A stretch of 64,000 bases of DNA from Balanoglossus misakiensis (taxonomy: Eukaryota; Hemichordata). A program made the position numbers and the translations under genes. Below the pieces are notes generated by a model. The model was given only the letters and a program-made list of their open reading frames with translations. It did not search any database and was not told the DNA's origin. The DNA lies in contig CM082585.2 of NCBI GenBank assembly GCA_040954595.2, positions 9,176,001 to 9,240,000 of the forward strand, in the 5' to 3' direction. Positions 28,004-41,528 of this stretch are shown here, in pieces (positions within the stretch are counted from its first letter, which is position 1; each line of letters begins with the position of its first letter).

Positions 28004-31000
28004 TCTGTGAGGCTGTAATTTTAAGAAGAAATGACTTCATGTTGAAAAGGTTGTTTAGAAGAGAAATTGGCAAGCGAGTCACAGATTGAAGGTGGGATAT
28101 GTGGATATCTTGACACAAAGAAAAAGCATCAATTTCTGAACAGTTCATAAATTGTTCAGAGAAAACTGTTTGAGGTATGCTAATAACTTGACACAAGTAT
28201 GGATCAATACTTTGAACTGAAAACATTGCACATAACAAAGCTCAAATAAATGGTCTTATTTCTGACATCCACTGATGGATTACACTGTTACACAAGCAAT
28301 ACATCTTAAAGAAAATGACGAAAAATCAATAGCTGTCACTTTACTGAATACATGCAAATTTGAGCAGTTCTTAACAGTAGCCAGAGTGTAAATGTAGTAT
28401 GGAATGACATCTGCCACAAAATCAACACCACATCTTTGCCATGATGTTTGAGATGGATTTTAATCACTACAGATCAACATACATGTACTAGTATTTTTCC
28501 TCCACAAACATCCTACCAGGGTTTCCACCCAACTTAACCACCGCAATTCACAAACATGAAGTTCAGATCAAATTGCAAAGTACTATTAAGGCATAGAGAT
28601 AACTGGTTTGCAACTTTTGTTAAGTTTGAAGTCTGGCACGACAGATGGCGGAATCTTCCCTTCAATGACATCATTGCCATTAGCTCTGACTCACACCAGC
28701 ATTTCAACGAGATAACAGCTTTCACCTTGAAGTACTCCCTTGTGACATGGTGTGTAGTATTAAATTAAATGGGAAATCACACGCACCTATTGCTACATTA
28801 GACCATCAACTATCTTTAGTCATTGTCTTTTTATGTTTCATAACACAACCAGTACATACATGTATGACATGAATGGGTGCTGTTGGGTTTGAGTTCAGTA
28901 TGTATTGGATTTTTGCTCAGACCTTTCTTAGGTGTATTGTTATAAGTTTATTGTTGCACTATCAGTACCACCAGCCTGTAAAAACTCTCAATACTATTAA
29001 GTTCAAAGTACAAGTATGTGAGTTGACAGAACTGTCTGTGCAGGTGTCAGTATAAGTGGGTCAGTGTAAAGTAGTTCTGGCTTCAGTTAACTTACTTATT
29101 ATTGATTTTTTCCAATATTAGTCACTAAAACAGTCACACACCCGCCAAACATAAAATCTGAAACAAGGAAGTTTAGAAGCAAAAAAACAAAACGTTCAGT
29201 TGTTTCCCTAGATGCGCAAAGGTGCACTGTGAAACAACAAGCTGAAGTTGGAATGTATTCAGGTTGGTGGGTGGGGTCAGTTTTTGTATCACGACATCTA
29301 TTGTCCCATTTCTAAAATTAAATAAGAAAGGGGAAATTTGAAGTTTCTGTAGTACCATCAAGACAGCCAGCATGAGTCATCCCTCTTGTACTGTGTGTAA
29401 ATCACAACAACTTACCATCCCTTCCCATTTCATCACTTGTTTTTTTTAACTCAAAACAAACAAGAATTTCAACAAGAAAGGTACACAAACTGGGCAGCTT
29501 GAATACAGTACCTAGACAGACACCCACAATCTTCCTTGTTTCTGTTTCATAAGTAAATAAGCAGATGGTTTCAATAAGGTTATAGATTAAGAATCAGTTT
29601 GGGTTTCGGTAAGATCTGGTTGTTCCTGTATGCAACAATAACCTCCTATTGCAGAGCTCTGTAGTATTCTCTATCTGGTCACATAGACACAAGTGTTGTT
29701 GTTGTTCTTACAAGCTTGCAAACTTGCCGCGTAAAACTCCCTGAGATCCATATAACGATTTCCACAAAGGTTTTCTTTTGTGGTTTCAATCCTGAAAAGC
29801 TGGCACTACGGTTCAGTAGACACCAACAGCCATATTTGTTGTCAGTGTTGGGGTCAAAAAGGGCCATCCTTTCATCATTTAGAATATATAGCCAGACATT
29901 TGTGGGTTGATACAACCTGAACCCACCACTGACCAGGCTAAATTCTAAACTAATAGGCAGTTGTCAGAAAATGCAAGCCACAAAAGGTAGTCAGACAGCC
30001 CTTTCTCCTGGAAACACACTTTACAACTAAATATATTACCTTTGACAGCGGTATAATTAGTCTTCATGGGGCTATCAGTAGGTAGGCATGTCCATCAGAA
30101 AGTTACAAGCATTGACGAGGCGGCCCCGTCTTCTATTTAATTTTTATTAGGACACTCTCTGGGTGGCAGATGTGATATTATGTCTGTATAAATAGCACAG
30201 AAGGTTGCCACTTATTTTGGGATATCTGTGAGTCATCTGTGATTTGAAATGACTCAGTTTTCAAGTAGTGGACAGAAGCCATTACAGGCACAATGCTTCA
30301 GAAGTCTTCAGTCATTAATACTCATATACTTCAATTTAATTTAAACCCTTGTGTTTTACTGTATTACTGTGTGAATATGCAAATTACATATTTTGCATAC
30401 ATTTGCCAAATATTGTCATGCATGTATGGGCCTTTTTTGCACGAAACAACACCAGACACTACACAAAAACATGCATCTTTGGAGGAAATGACACTTACCA
30501 AAAAGTATTCCTGATGCATGTAAGGAAGGAAATGAAGAGAAAGTGAGAATCCTGTGGTGAAATGAAATCAACATGCCGTGGTGATTTTATACCTGCGACA
30601 TACGTGGAACTTACATGTAGGTTGTGCTAGGACTGAAAATTAACGTTATGATCACTGAACACATTAAATGTAGCTGTTATATGGCATAAGTTCAGCCATC
30701 ATCATGCAGCCTTATTGAAATGCTACCACAGTTTCCGCACCATCCATTTGTGTATGTCACATTTCATGTCTGTGGTGGGCTTGCCTGGTCGAGGCTGGCC
30801 TCACACCTAACAGATGAGTCTATCAATACAAACTGTAGCTCATCATCACCAAAGAGGAACATCTCCATGTAAACGCTAAATTAGGAATATATTGTTTTGA
30901 CAGTGACGACTATCACGCACACAATGATCTGTGCAACAGAAAGGAACTTCTCCATAAACACTAAATTGTGAATACTGGGGTACATAAAATTCTGTGACAG

Positions 31001-34000
31001 TTTGAAGATACAGAGTCAGGCTATTTATTATCTTTAGTTCGACATTTTCATGGAAATTACTTGCGAAGACTGAAACTCATAAAATGTTAATCTCTCCAAG
31101 GCATTACAGTGTCACTTTATATGCACTATAAATTTTTACTCATAAATTTCAAATGAAACCCATAACTTTACAGAAAATTGGAAATAATAAAATTAATGAC
31201 TGAAATATATAACAGCTGATACGTACATAATAATGTGGAAAGGGCAGGTAATTGTGTCTTGGGATATAATTATGGATACCTTTGTTTCTTATGAAAAATG
31301 ATTCACGCTGTTCAGCTCTGACACGCCATCCATCGTACATGTAGATTTATTGGTCGTAAAATCTTAGCCTTTGTGTGAGTACATGTAACACTGCAGAAAC
31401 ACCTTTAATAGCATGATTTCTGGTATAAGCTATAAATGTGGTCATTAAACAGCACCGTTGCCTTATCTACATGCTCAATGAAAACAGCGTTTAACAAAAT
31501 TTTCAGCACAACAAGCAAACAAACATCAACAAAAATGCCATGCCAAAATCTACGAAATTCTCCTGGCTACCCCTTTTAATACAGTTGTTCCAGTATGTAG
31601 ATCGACAACACAAAAAAATATTTACCAACTGAATGTGACCTTTGAACCCAGAGTCCACCACAACAGCCTAGTGATGTCACCATATTTACATTTATGTGGT
31701 AATGTACACAGAACTAAATCAAAGGTCTGTGTAGAGAGTGCAATCCAATGCTTTTGTATTTTCAACAAAGAACTTCCCTACCTCAAAAATCTAATATATA
31801 TTATCTCACTTCCCTATCTTGCGCATTTCTATTACGGACAATTAAATTTGGCTCGGACTAAATTAATCTTATCCCAGAGAATTTTTTTTCAGCAATTGAT
31901 CATCCACCAATAAATCTTAAACCCCCATTATGGCAAGATTGAATATAAGTTTGTGAAACCCTCTGCAGACCTTTACATTGTCATGTGTGACAGTTATGTT
32001 CACACAACGTGTCACAGTATGTTGCTGTTGCTTTTCATAAGTCCAAACATAGACTGACTTTAAAACACCGATATCGCACAACTTGCTTTCACTCCCACAC
32101 AGGTGTACAATGGTCAGCATAGGTCGGAATGTGTCAATAAATCAAACCATTGTCCGCGCAGTGAAAACATCTATTCTTTGAAACACTGATTTATACAATG
32201 TACAGACGTAAGCAGCCACAGTGTGTGGTTTTACTCCAAAACAAAGTTGTATATTAGATCACTCTGGCTGCCTGGGTACTAGCGGTAGCATGCATTAACT
32301 GACTTGCAAATCAGACATTCAGAATGTACTGGGTCTGGTGTTATATTTTGCAAGTGACAGTGGCAGGATCTGTCAATGAGAATTCCTTGAACAACTTGAC
32401 TGGGAATTCAAAGTAGCATAGCACTCTAGGGCTCTTCAGAGCAAAACACTGATAAGGTGTAGCCATAGATTTGACCTTGGTACAGCCATTTCTGCAAGTT
32501 ACACCTCCAACCCTACCATGGTTCCATATCAACAGTTTGAATATCATCACAGAGCATTCAGAATAGTAGACAAGAAATGTACTGGTATTCAGACAGAATA
32601 GTACGATCAACAAGTGATATTTGCACATGCCATGTTTCTCTAATGTTTCCAAGTGAAACATCACAACTAATCACATATGAAGATTATACCTGTGCTTCAC
32701 ATGTGGTGAGTTGCAATGTAAGGAACTTTGACCTGTCGTCAGCTATCTGCATCACTGCCATAATCCCAATATTTATCTCTCCCAACTGGGACTTTAGAGT
32801 TTTGAATGATCACAATGGAGACCGGAACTTCTGAATTATTTATTCTGTGAAGTATTGCCTTCAGGTTGAAGATAGGAAATGATATAATCACAACCGGTGC
32901 ATTTCTTCTCGATATGATCATATTACATAAACACCTTGGACAGGAAATGCAAAGAAAACCTACAAAACTGGCACATGTTATTACAAACACAACCGCAAAA
33001 AGTACACGACATTTTTATATGATCCATTCCACTATGAAAGCGTTATTGTGATAAAATGTACGAAAACACTGCATTCCTACACTGTGATCACTGACCTCAA
33101 CTGATCATATGCAAGGTAACTATGACTCACCCAGTGACCTTATATTAATTATACCTAATTTGCAAACAGCTGTGCAAATGCCCGCAACTGTAGCTTCGAC
33201 CTTCAATTTTAAATCGATGTCATCTCTGTGCTGCATCAATATTTATTTCTCTGAGTTTTATGGAATGAGGAACTTATAGTTACTGGGAAGTGTCGGCTGA
33301 ACTGAATTTGGAAAGATGTTATTTTTTAATATTGACATGTTGGAAAACCTGTTCTTAGTTCTTCATTTAAAATAAGGCTGGGCCATTGCTCATCTTGAGT
33401 CATAGTACACAGTCACCTGACACAGAGACCATTGTTGCCATACAGGAAAATGCCTTTAATACTAAGATGCATGCAATTTCTTGTTTTAATATTTTTGTTC
33501 AAACAGCAATCGAAACTAGTAATCAGATTCTGGTAACCTTTTAACACCATAAATGTCATGAATGTCACTGGATTGGACCTATATCAAAACCGAGTTTAAC
33601 ATTCCATTGCTTACGTGTGACAACTGAATTCTAGAGGAAGATGAGTTTAATATCCATGATGGTTAAATTCATCTTATCACAGAACGTGGATTTTAATTCA
33701 GTTGTCACAGATAAACTTTAATTAAACAAGCTAATTAATAATAATAATAGAGTTAAGAAGGATAAACAATGCAATATGTCATTGTCAAAAGATAACTTTA
33801 TGAGTAAGCTGTCAAACGCTTATCAAAGTGATATGTTAATGAAACCATATTACAGTAAACAGTCATCAGTAACGTAATATTGGAGGGAATGAAAATACTA
33901 GTATCTGACGAGACAGAAAGGAGGTTTCTTTCGTGGTCTTGACAGATATATGTGTACTGTACAAATAATTAGTGCACTCGAAAGTAATGTGGATGTGGGT

Positions 34001-34400
34001 GGATCGGCGTGCAATTCCAACACACTGATCGCATTCCTATACCACAGACTACGATAGAAGGCGATCAACGCGAGTACCTCGAAGTATGTGAACGTCAGTC
34101 CTCTTATGAACTTGTAATGCACCGGCCACAAACACGTAATGTAAACTTGCTGTCCATTTCTCTCCAGTGCTGACTATGTGACTGTGATAGAAATGTGACA
34201 AGGCCTCACGATCGCTCTTCGAAAACACACAGAAGATTTGCCTACCTGTACTTCCCGAGAGAAGAACTCACAGAACGTATGTAGGCAGTCGTAAATCTGT
34301 TCACGACCGTGGAAAAAAACTTAATTTCTCCACCAGAAACTCGATCAGCAGTCCTGATTCGATACAGTCGAAGTTATCAGCAGGAAGTTGTCGGCCAAGA
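28004..34400 (-). other. PAK 5' region: 5'UTR acceptor and ~6.2-kb upstream intron
   Basis: The minus strand reads TACAGCCTCACAG just upstream of the PAK ATG (exon edge 28004), a clear splice acceptor 30 bases before the start codon, so a non-coding first exon must lie further right. The best candidate ends at 34246 with donor GTAGGC and extends to about 34,400, next to CpG-containing sequence. The intron between them is AT-rich. It has no coding signal that I could support and contains one inverted repeat (33616-33709). Confidence 0.4.
33616..33709. repeat. Imperfect inverted repeat, possible MITE
   Basis: The left arm TGTGACAACTGAATT (33616-33630) is the exact reverse complement of AATTCAGTTGTCACA (33695-33709). 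The inner parts AGATGAGTTTAA and TTAAATTCATCT continue the pairing imperfectly. There are no coding features. Confidence 0.65.
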
Positions 34401-35438
34401 TGGCTGAAAATATTGTTCCGCGGGTAATAAAGTATCACAAAATATTGCAAAGTACAGATTGTTGCTCGACGCGGGTAGACACATAAAACTGTTCAGACTT
34501 AATCCGAAAGAATTTACTATAATGGCATGAATAGTGGAAATTTCGCCGAAATGGCCAAGGTTTTGTTTGATTCCTGCGTTGCAAACAGGCGGAAGTGCCG
34601 TTTTATGAGCTCGTTGTTCATATCATTCCGCTGGAAATGTGAACCCGGAAGTGTCCCCACTGCATAACAAACGTGAAGCCAAACACACTGCATAATGAAC
34701 AACGAAGGGCCAAAACTATATGTTATAAATTGTTCACGGTAAAGCAATTTGTTGACGAGAGAGAGAGAGAGTGTGTGTTTGTACTTGCAACAGGAAATGT
34801 ATTCTGGCTTTGTACACATTTTAAACAGCAACAAATGCTGGTATCAAATTATTATGGACTTGGCATTTTACTTGTTTGAAATCAATTCTCTCATTTTGCC
34901 ACTTTTTATATATGAATATATATTGTGACATGTTTTTTCCTTCAATGATACCTTTCCCATTTGTGGTAGATAGTGTCATTATTTTATTAAAAATACTGGT
35001 AGGCAATACTATTTCTGAAATTCAGACCAGCTTTCTTGGAAATATGACATAAATCTGGTGTATAATTCACATTTCCTGATTCCACAGAATGCATGTTTTC
35101 ATTGGAATTTTTAAAAAATATATATAAACCATTTGTAAAAATATAGTCCCATGTCTCTATTTTACTACATACCGAAATGGTAAGTTTACCATAACATCTC
35201 AAACCACGAAAAACACTGACGTGCTAGTAGAAATTAAGTGTTTATAATTATTCATACCTATGCATATATCAAACAACGCCCCCTATAAACTGATTATCAA
35301 AGTACTTTTGTTTTATACAAGTTGTAACAGATCCCAGCAGGTCTCCAAATGCAGCTTTTTTGTCCTTTTGGTGAATTGTTCACAAACTTGTAAAATTTTA
35401 TAGTTTACAAATAAATAAAAGAAACAGAAAACCATGTT
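34401..35438. other. Spacer between PAK 5' end and UXS1 3' end
   Basis: This is AT-rich DNA without exons. Two GGAAGTG motifs (about 34,591 and 34,650) resemble ETS sites near the presumed PAK promoter. A GA repeat lies around 34,759-34,772. Confidence 0.35.
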
Positions 35439-35458
35439 TTTATTGTTTTAAATTTATT
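35439..35458 (-). terminator. Candidate poly(A) signals of UXS1
   Basis: Two minus-strand AATAAA hexamers (plus-strand TTTATT at 35439-35444 and 35453-35458) would give UXS1 a 3'UTR of about 1.25 kb. Confidence 0.45.
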
Positions 35459-36706
35459 TTAATAAAAAGAGGTCTTTCTTGTGAAGTATGTACTGGGCTG
35501 GCAACACCACAAAATCTTTGCCCATCCTAGATTCCCTCAACCCCTGATTTTGCATTGGTAGGCTCACCAGCACCACTGATTAAACTTAACAGGTTAGAGC
35601 ATTCCATTGGCAAGTAGGGAATGGAAGGCTACAAGCCGAGGAGCCGTTCCCAAATAATACAATACATGTACTTGCAAAAATGTAAATGTGAAAATTCCCA
35701 GAACGAAGAGTTTTAAAAAAAGACTTGCTTCACAGAAATTGAAAATTGACATCCTGTCATTCAGATTTATTTGAAAAAAAAAATACAGCGTATGAAAATA
35801 TATCTGAGTAACTAGGCTAAAAGAATTTCATGTAAAACTGGCATTTAAAAACATAGATGTTTCACAGAAATCAAATATTTAGACTTTCTGGAAGATGTGC
35901 TTGGGGGAAAAAAAGAGGAAATCTTGCTGTTTCTCACAATAAACAAGACAGAAAAGACAAAATCTGAATGTTCTGAATTGTGCACATGTGGTAAGAACAA
36001 ATCACACACTTTGTACTTTTACATCTGTGAACAATTATCGTAGCACTAAAAAGTGAGAGAATGAATAAATAAGTTACCAAGTCTTCTTTTTTGTGAATTC
36101 AGTATTTTACAGTAGCTGCTCAAAGCTTTGCAACTATGCAAGCCAATAAATTACTCATAAAACTTGCTGAATTGCAGACTAGTTTGCTTTTGCCAATAAC
36201 CTTTGATACACTTTGTCATGGTGTAGGTACTTGTGCCAGAGATGGTAAGGCAGAAATACACAAAGTCAACAGGAACTATGGAACAGAACAAAACAAAACA
36301 AATATGTTTGTTGATTTTCATTCATGGGCACATGGTACAATAACATCTGTCAAAAAACCCCAACACCATCAATAAAATTATTTAAAAAAAAACAGTTTTG
36401 ACTAATATATTCTTGTGGCAAGCCATTATGCTCACTTCAAAAAAAGTTTGTCTACCTCACTGAAAAAGGATTGACACCAAAGACACCAGGTGTTAGTTTA
36501 AGTCTTTTTGTTTGTTAGAAAAACAAGAGGAGAAAATTACAAATTTTGACTGTCATTAAAAATAGAATATGGCTGCCTTCAGGACATAAACAGTCACAGC
36601 CGCCAAGTGATGGCATAACCCCCCTCCCCACCCCCTCTCAGAATGACGAGTCCTCTTTGGAAAACATCTCCTGGGCCAATGTCAAAGCCATGCCAGGCCT
36701 TCAGGA

Positions 36707-39700
36707 TCAGGGCATTGCTGGCACAGTCATAGGCTTGGGTTTTCTTCTGCTACTTTCCAACTCCAATCTGAAGTACTCTATCGTTCTGTTGATGCCGTCG
36801 GCCAGTGGAATCTGTCAGAGTAACAAGAAGTCAATTGATCAATCTTAGGTCAATACTGGAGATATCCTCCAGGAAAAATACTAGTACCTCCTCACTGATC
36901 AAAATTCATGTAAGTGAATAACGAAATAGGAACACAGGATTATTGTCCTTACCTTTGGCTGCCATCCAAGTAGTTTTTTGGCTTTTCGAATATCTGGTTT
37001 TCTTCTCTGTGGATCATCTTCTGCAGCTGCTACATTTTTGATGACACTGCGAGAAGCACCTGTCATGGCGATGAAAATCAGAGATGTTTTATAAATTGAA
37101 TTGAACCTGGGTAACATTATTTTAGTCTGCATGAAATGATATGGTGCTGAATGAAAAATATGATTCCAAATGTTCTCGATGGAACAAAATGAACATAGGA
37201 ATTTTAAATTAATCACTTACCAACTGAATTTTTAATAATTTCTGCAAATTCCATGATAGTATGTTCTTCGGGATTTCCCTAAAATAGATTTTGACAAAAA
37301 AAAGGATGAAGTGTTGTCAGACTACTACCCGGGTACTCTACCATCAAGCGATATTAAAGTCAAATCAGTCAAATTCACAAAATATTCGCACTTACCACAT
37401 TCACTGGGGAGGAGACATTACTGTTCATCAGCGCAATGAGTCCATCTACTAAATCACTGGATATTTACAAAGAAGAAAGAAAAAGAGAAGTATTGTCACC
37501 TAAGCTGTTCAAATCATTAATGCATTAGACATACTATTGTGACATCACGGCAAAAGTCTAGCCAAATTAACTACATTGTAGTTTCCATGGCAACATTACC
37601 TGACATATTGGAATGACCTCGTCTGTTTTCCAGTCCCAAAGATTGTGATTGGCTCGTCCTGCAGGGCCTGGAGGATGAAATTACTGACCACTCGCCCATC
37701 ATTCATGTGCATTCTGGGCCCAAAAGTGTTGAAAATACGCGCAACTCGAACCTCTACATTTTCCTTTGAAAAGAAAACAGAATATATCAACAACTGAATG
37801 TTGTAAGACTACACATTTTAAAACTGTGTTGACTTTACAATCATGTATCTGCATGCCATGTGTTTATGTGAGGCACAGACATGTGGTGCATACAACAACA
37901 TGTATTGTTTGTGTATCATGAATTCTGATTATACAGTAGTATTATTAAAAAAGATTTTCACAATCATCAACACATACACACATACCTGTTTTGCATATGC
38001 ATAACACATAGCCTCTGCGATTCTTTTTCCCTCATCATAGCAAGCCCTTGGACCAATAGGATTGACATGGCCCCAGTAATCTTCACTCTGGGGATGTACT
38101 TCAGGGTCTGTTATATTCACCAAAATAAAAAATAATTAAATTTAAAATTATGGGATAGGCTTCACACCAACCCCTACATTTATTATTACAGTATCCTGGA
38201 TAAAATGCTGCATTTTCTTTCATTCCTTACCTCCATACACTTCTGATGTTGATGCCAGCAGAAGCCTGGCCCGTACCCTCCTGGCCAATCCAAGCATATT
38301 GAGCGTTCCAATAGAGTTGGTCTTGATTGTTTTGATTGGATTGTACATGTAATGTGGCGGCGAGGCAGGGGAGGCCAGGTGATATATCTGATCCACTGCA
38401 AAAAATAAATAGTTGCTTTGAAACATTTTTTGATTGAATTCATGTTAAACTGCTTAAAGTCCTTGTACCTTTAGACATGCAAGCAACATATCTGTAACAT
38501 ACGTGCACAATATTCTCAGCTAGCATACTTTTAAGCTAATCTTCCATGAAAATTGACTTATTTATAAACAGAAAAATGTGGGAAAATGATATTTATTACA
38601 CTACCTACCTTCAATTAACAGGGGCTCAACAATATCATGGTTGATCAGCTCGAAGTTCTCGTGACCAACCCAGTGTTCAACATTTCTCTTTCGTCCGGTG
38701 AAAAAATTATCAACAACAGTGACTTCATGGCCTTCCTTCATCAGTCTGTCCACAAGATGGGAACCCACGAAACCCGCACCGCCGGTGATCTGCAAATAGA
38801 CAAACAGATAACTATGATTTTCAATTTATAGATATTGGAACAATATTTCAATGGTCTGTTAAACATATAAGAATGGTGGATCTACCATCTAATCTATATG
38901 TAACATATATGCAGGAAATAGTTTTAATACACTATGGATAATCTATTCACTTTTAATATTTTCACTACTGCACGTTCTATGGTTAGTGTCATTCCAAGAA
39001 TACTTACCAATATCCTTTTTCTGTCTTTTTCTGTTAAAAATTTAACATCTGGGTAAGATTTTCTGCTTCTGTTTTGCAAAAGTAAAAGATAAAAAAATAA
39101 ATAACTGACACACAACTGTGTGCTATATATGTTGTACATAAAGGCTGGTGGCCTAAGGTAATTTCCATGTGGTATATTAACATATCAAAACTGTTCATGC
39201 TAACTTACCCTCTTTCTAGCATTGCTATCCTTTGCTCCATTGGCCTTATGATCTGGACAGAATTATAAGAAAAAGAGCATGTTGTCTGATCACTGATCAT
39301 AGCTATAACACACAGCTGTGCACCAGACAAAGTAGTCTGCACAGAATTTCTTGTTAAAGGATTTTTAAGTCAAGTACTCAAACATTTCTTTACATAAAGA
39401 GCCAGTCCTACCTCTGTAAGTTCATTCCTTATATCTGATAGGATATCGTCATTTTTTGACCTAGAACATAATTATAACACATTAAGAGAAAAATAAATTT
39501 GCAGTGTTAGGCCATATCATTTTAATTCCCATATTGAGTTATTGAGAGAAAAAGCTACTGAAAATTGTAATTTCAGTCAGGCAATTCTTTGAAATGGACA
39601 GTTCCATATGCTCATATGTTTAAATTGCTTGATGGATGAATGAACAGTGGTAAATAGGACTTTTACTAAAAATAGGATCAGGTACGCAGCACACAGAGTC

Positions 39701-40598
39701 CCCATCTATACATTGACCATATTTTCTGAATAAACCCAAAATAAAATTTGGTGAAATAAGGTCTGTACTCAAGTTTCAGAAATAATATTTACCTTCTTTC
39801 TTCTGCATTGTTTTCACGGTCTCCCCAACAACACACTAAAATAATTAACAAAAAGGAAAACAATTGTATTTCCAAATATTAGCAGTCATAAAACTTCTTC
39901 AATTGAATTTCACCAGACTCGACAGAGAGAATATTAGTGTATTCATTTGTGAACGCACAGCTGGCAATATCTTTGTGTTCGTAAAAGATTAAACATATTT
40001 TTAAATGGGATTTAATCTGTAAAAACTTGGGAAAGAAATGGAAATGCTGTTTTTATTGTGAAAAATGCACCATCTGGTCATGTCAGTAAATACAGATTTC
40101 AGGAATCATATTTTACACTCTGCTTTGCTGTGTTTAGAAGAAGAAGCATTGCATTTTATATGACACTCGACAATATTTTCCTTCGCCTCACCTTCTTTGC
40201 TTGTTTCATAAGAAAAATTAGACAGGTGCACACACTGATACCCTCAGACTTGGGAGTCGACATTTATTATAACAATAGAGTGAAACATACATGAATACAT
40301 GTACATAACGCGTCGCCTGTGTACATTCTGTAGCCAGACGAACGACTGTTTCTTTTCCTGTTATCGTTGAATCTTTATCCTCAGTCGTAAACACAGTATA
40401 GCTACCAGCTATGTCCACTTCCTGAAGAATGCAAGAACGCCTTAAACGGTGTCGATGACAGGACGGCTGGCCCAAAGTATTATAGGGCTTCCACTGAGAA
40501 TGTAAGACGTACGATCCGATCAACGAAAGTTACTTACCGATCAGAACTGTCACAGAAATTATCAGGATAACTCCCAGCTTAAATTTTCTCCCCGGCAT
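36707..40598 (-). CDS. UXS1: UDP-glucuronate decarboxylase (UDP-xylose synthase)
   Basis: Thirteen exons, in coding order: 40538-40598, 39793-39835, 39412-39460, 39209-39252, 39008-39068, 38609-38789, 38231-38395, 37986-38107, 37600-37763, 37396-37456, 37221-37278, 36953-37059 and 36707-36811. They encode 406 residues, against about 420 in human. The N-terminus has a type II membrane anchor ([16 protein letters not shown], about 8-23) followed by a short coiled stem, as expected for a Golgi/ER luminal enzyme. The decarboxylase domain has TGGAGFVG (88-95), [20 protein letters not shown], the YDEGK catalytic pair (Y225, K229) and [21 protein letters not shown]. It converts UDP-glucuronic acid to UDP-xylose, the donor that starts glycosaminoglycan chains. 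The C-terminus is shorter and less basic than in vertebrates. All splice phases match. Confidence 0.96.
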
Positions 40599-41528
40599 TT
40601 TCAGAGCAGCTATATTTATTCTCATGCCTCGTCAAATTTCTCTGCCTCAGTTGTGAATCTCCCGCTTACCATTTCGACATAATGTAAACTATATTTCATA
40701 CGCTTACCAGTAGCAAGCTTGATTTGTGATCACTGTGACCCCGATGCGGAAGTTATGAATTGTACAACGCATGCGCCATGAACTTAGCTTACGGCTGTGC
40801 TGTGTTTCTTTCGCAAGAAGAGATTGGACATAACAAGCCACGCCTTGTTACAAACTTACCCGATTTATCGGATAAATGTAGAGAATAAACCAGACGAGCA
40901 GTCTGAACCTGACTTTTGTGATATAAATTTATTGTAATCATTTTATCTCACTGATAGACTTCTTGGGTGACGGGCAAAAACCATAAAATGACTTCACAAC
41001 GATAACCAATCACGTCCCCCCTTATCGACAGGGGTCATTGTTTTGAACCAATAACGTCTTTGGGCGCCCTTTTTGATCATACGGGGTACACAAGATAGCT
41101 TAACATCGGATTTGCAGCATTATATCACCATTTTAAGGTGGGTGCCTAGATAACCTGGTGGTTTTTGGCGAAAAGTGTATCCTACGGTAACATATACATC
41201 GCTGCTTTTTCCAGTTAAGCGTTGGACGGTTGGTGAAACATACATGTACCGCTGTTTGTGGTTTAGACGCAGTGTCACTATCAACAAGGATCAAGCATGA
41301 CACAAACAACATGTGTGGTACTGGTATCTCCATGATACAAATACTGTTGTCACGTCCACGTACACGTCGCAAAACAATGTCTATTTCGAAAAGGCATCTT
41401 CTTTTGAATGTTTGATCAACATAGAACACTTTGACATGATCCTTCACTTTATTTCCATCATGATTGTGAATGACACCATCTTTAAATCTTCAGGATGTTC
41501 AGTACATGTATTTTCTTTCTTTATGCAG
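40599..41528. promoter_or_regulatory. Bidirectional UXS1/SMC4 promoter region
   Basis: This is the only spacer between two head-to-head genes. It holds CCAAT at 41006-41010 and 41048-41052, the CHR-like TTTGAA at 41042-41047, and the E2F-like TTTGGGCGCC at 41059-41068. A candidate non-coding first exon of SMC4 ends at 41137 (donor GTGGGT). It would be spliced to the acceptor TTATGCAG, which sits directly before the ATG at 41529. CCAAT plus CHR plus E2F is the known layout of cell-cycle promoters. That the sites act here is inference. Confidence 0.5.
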
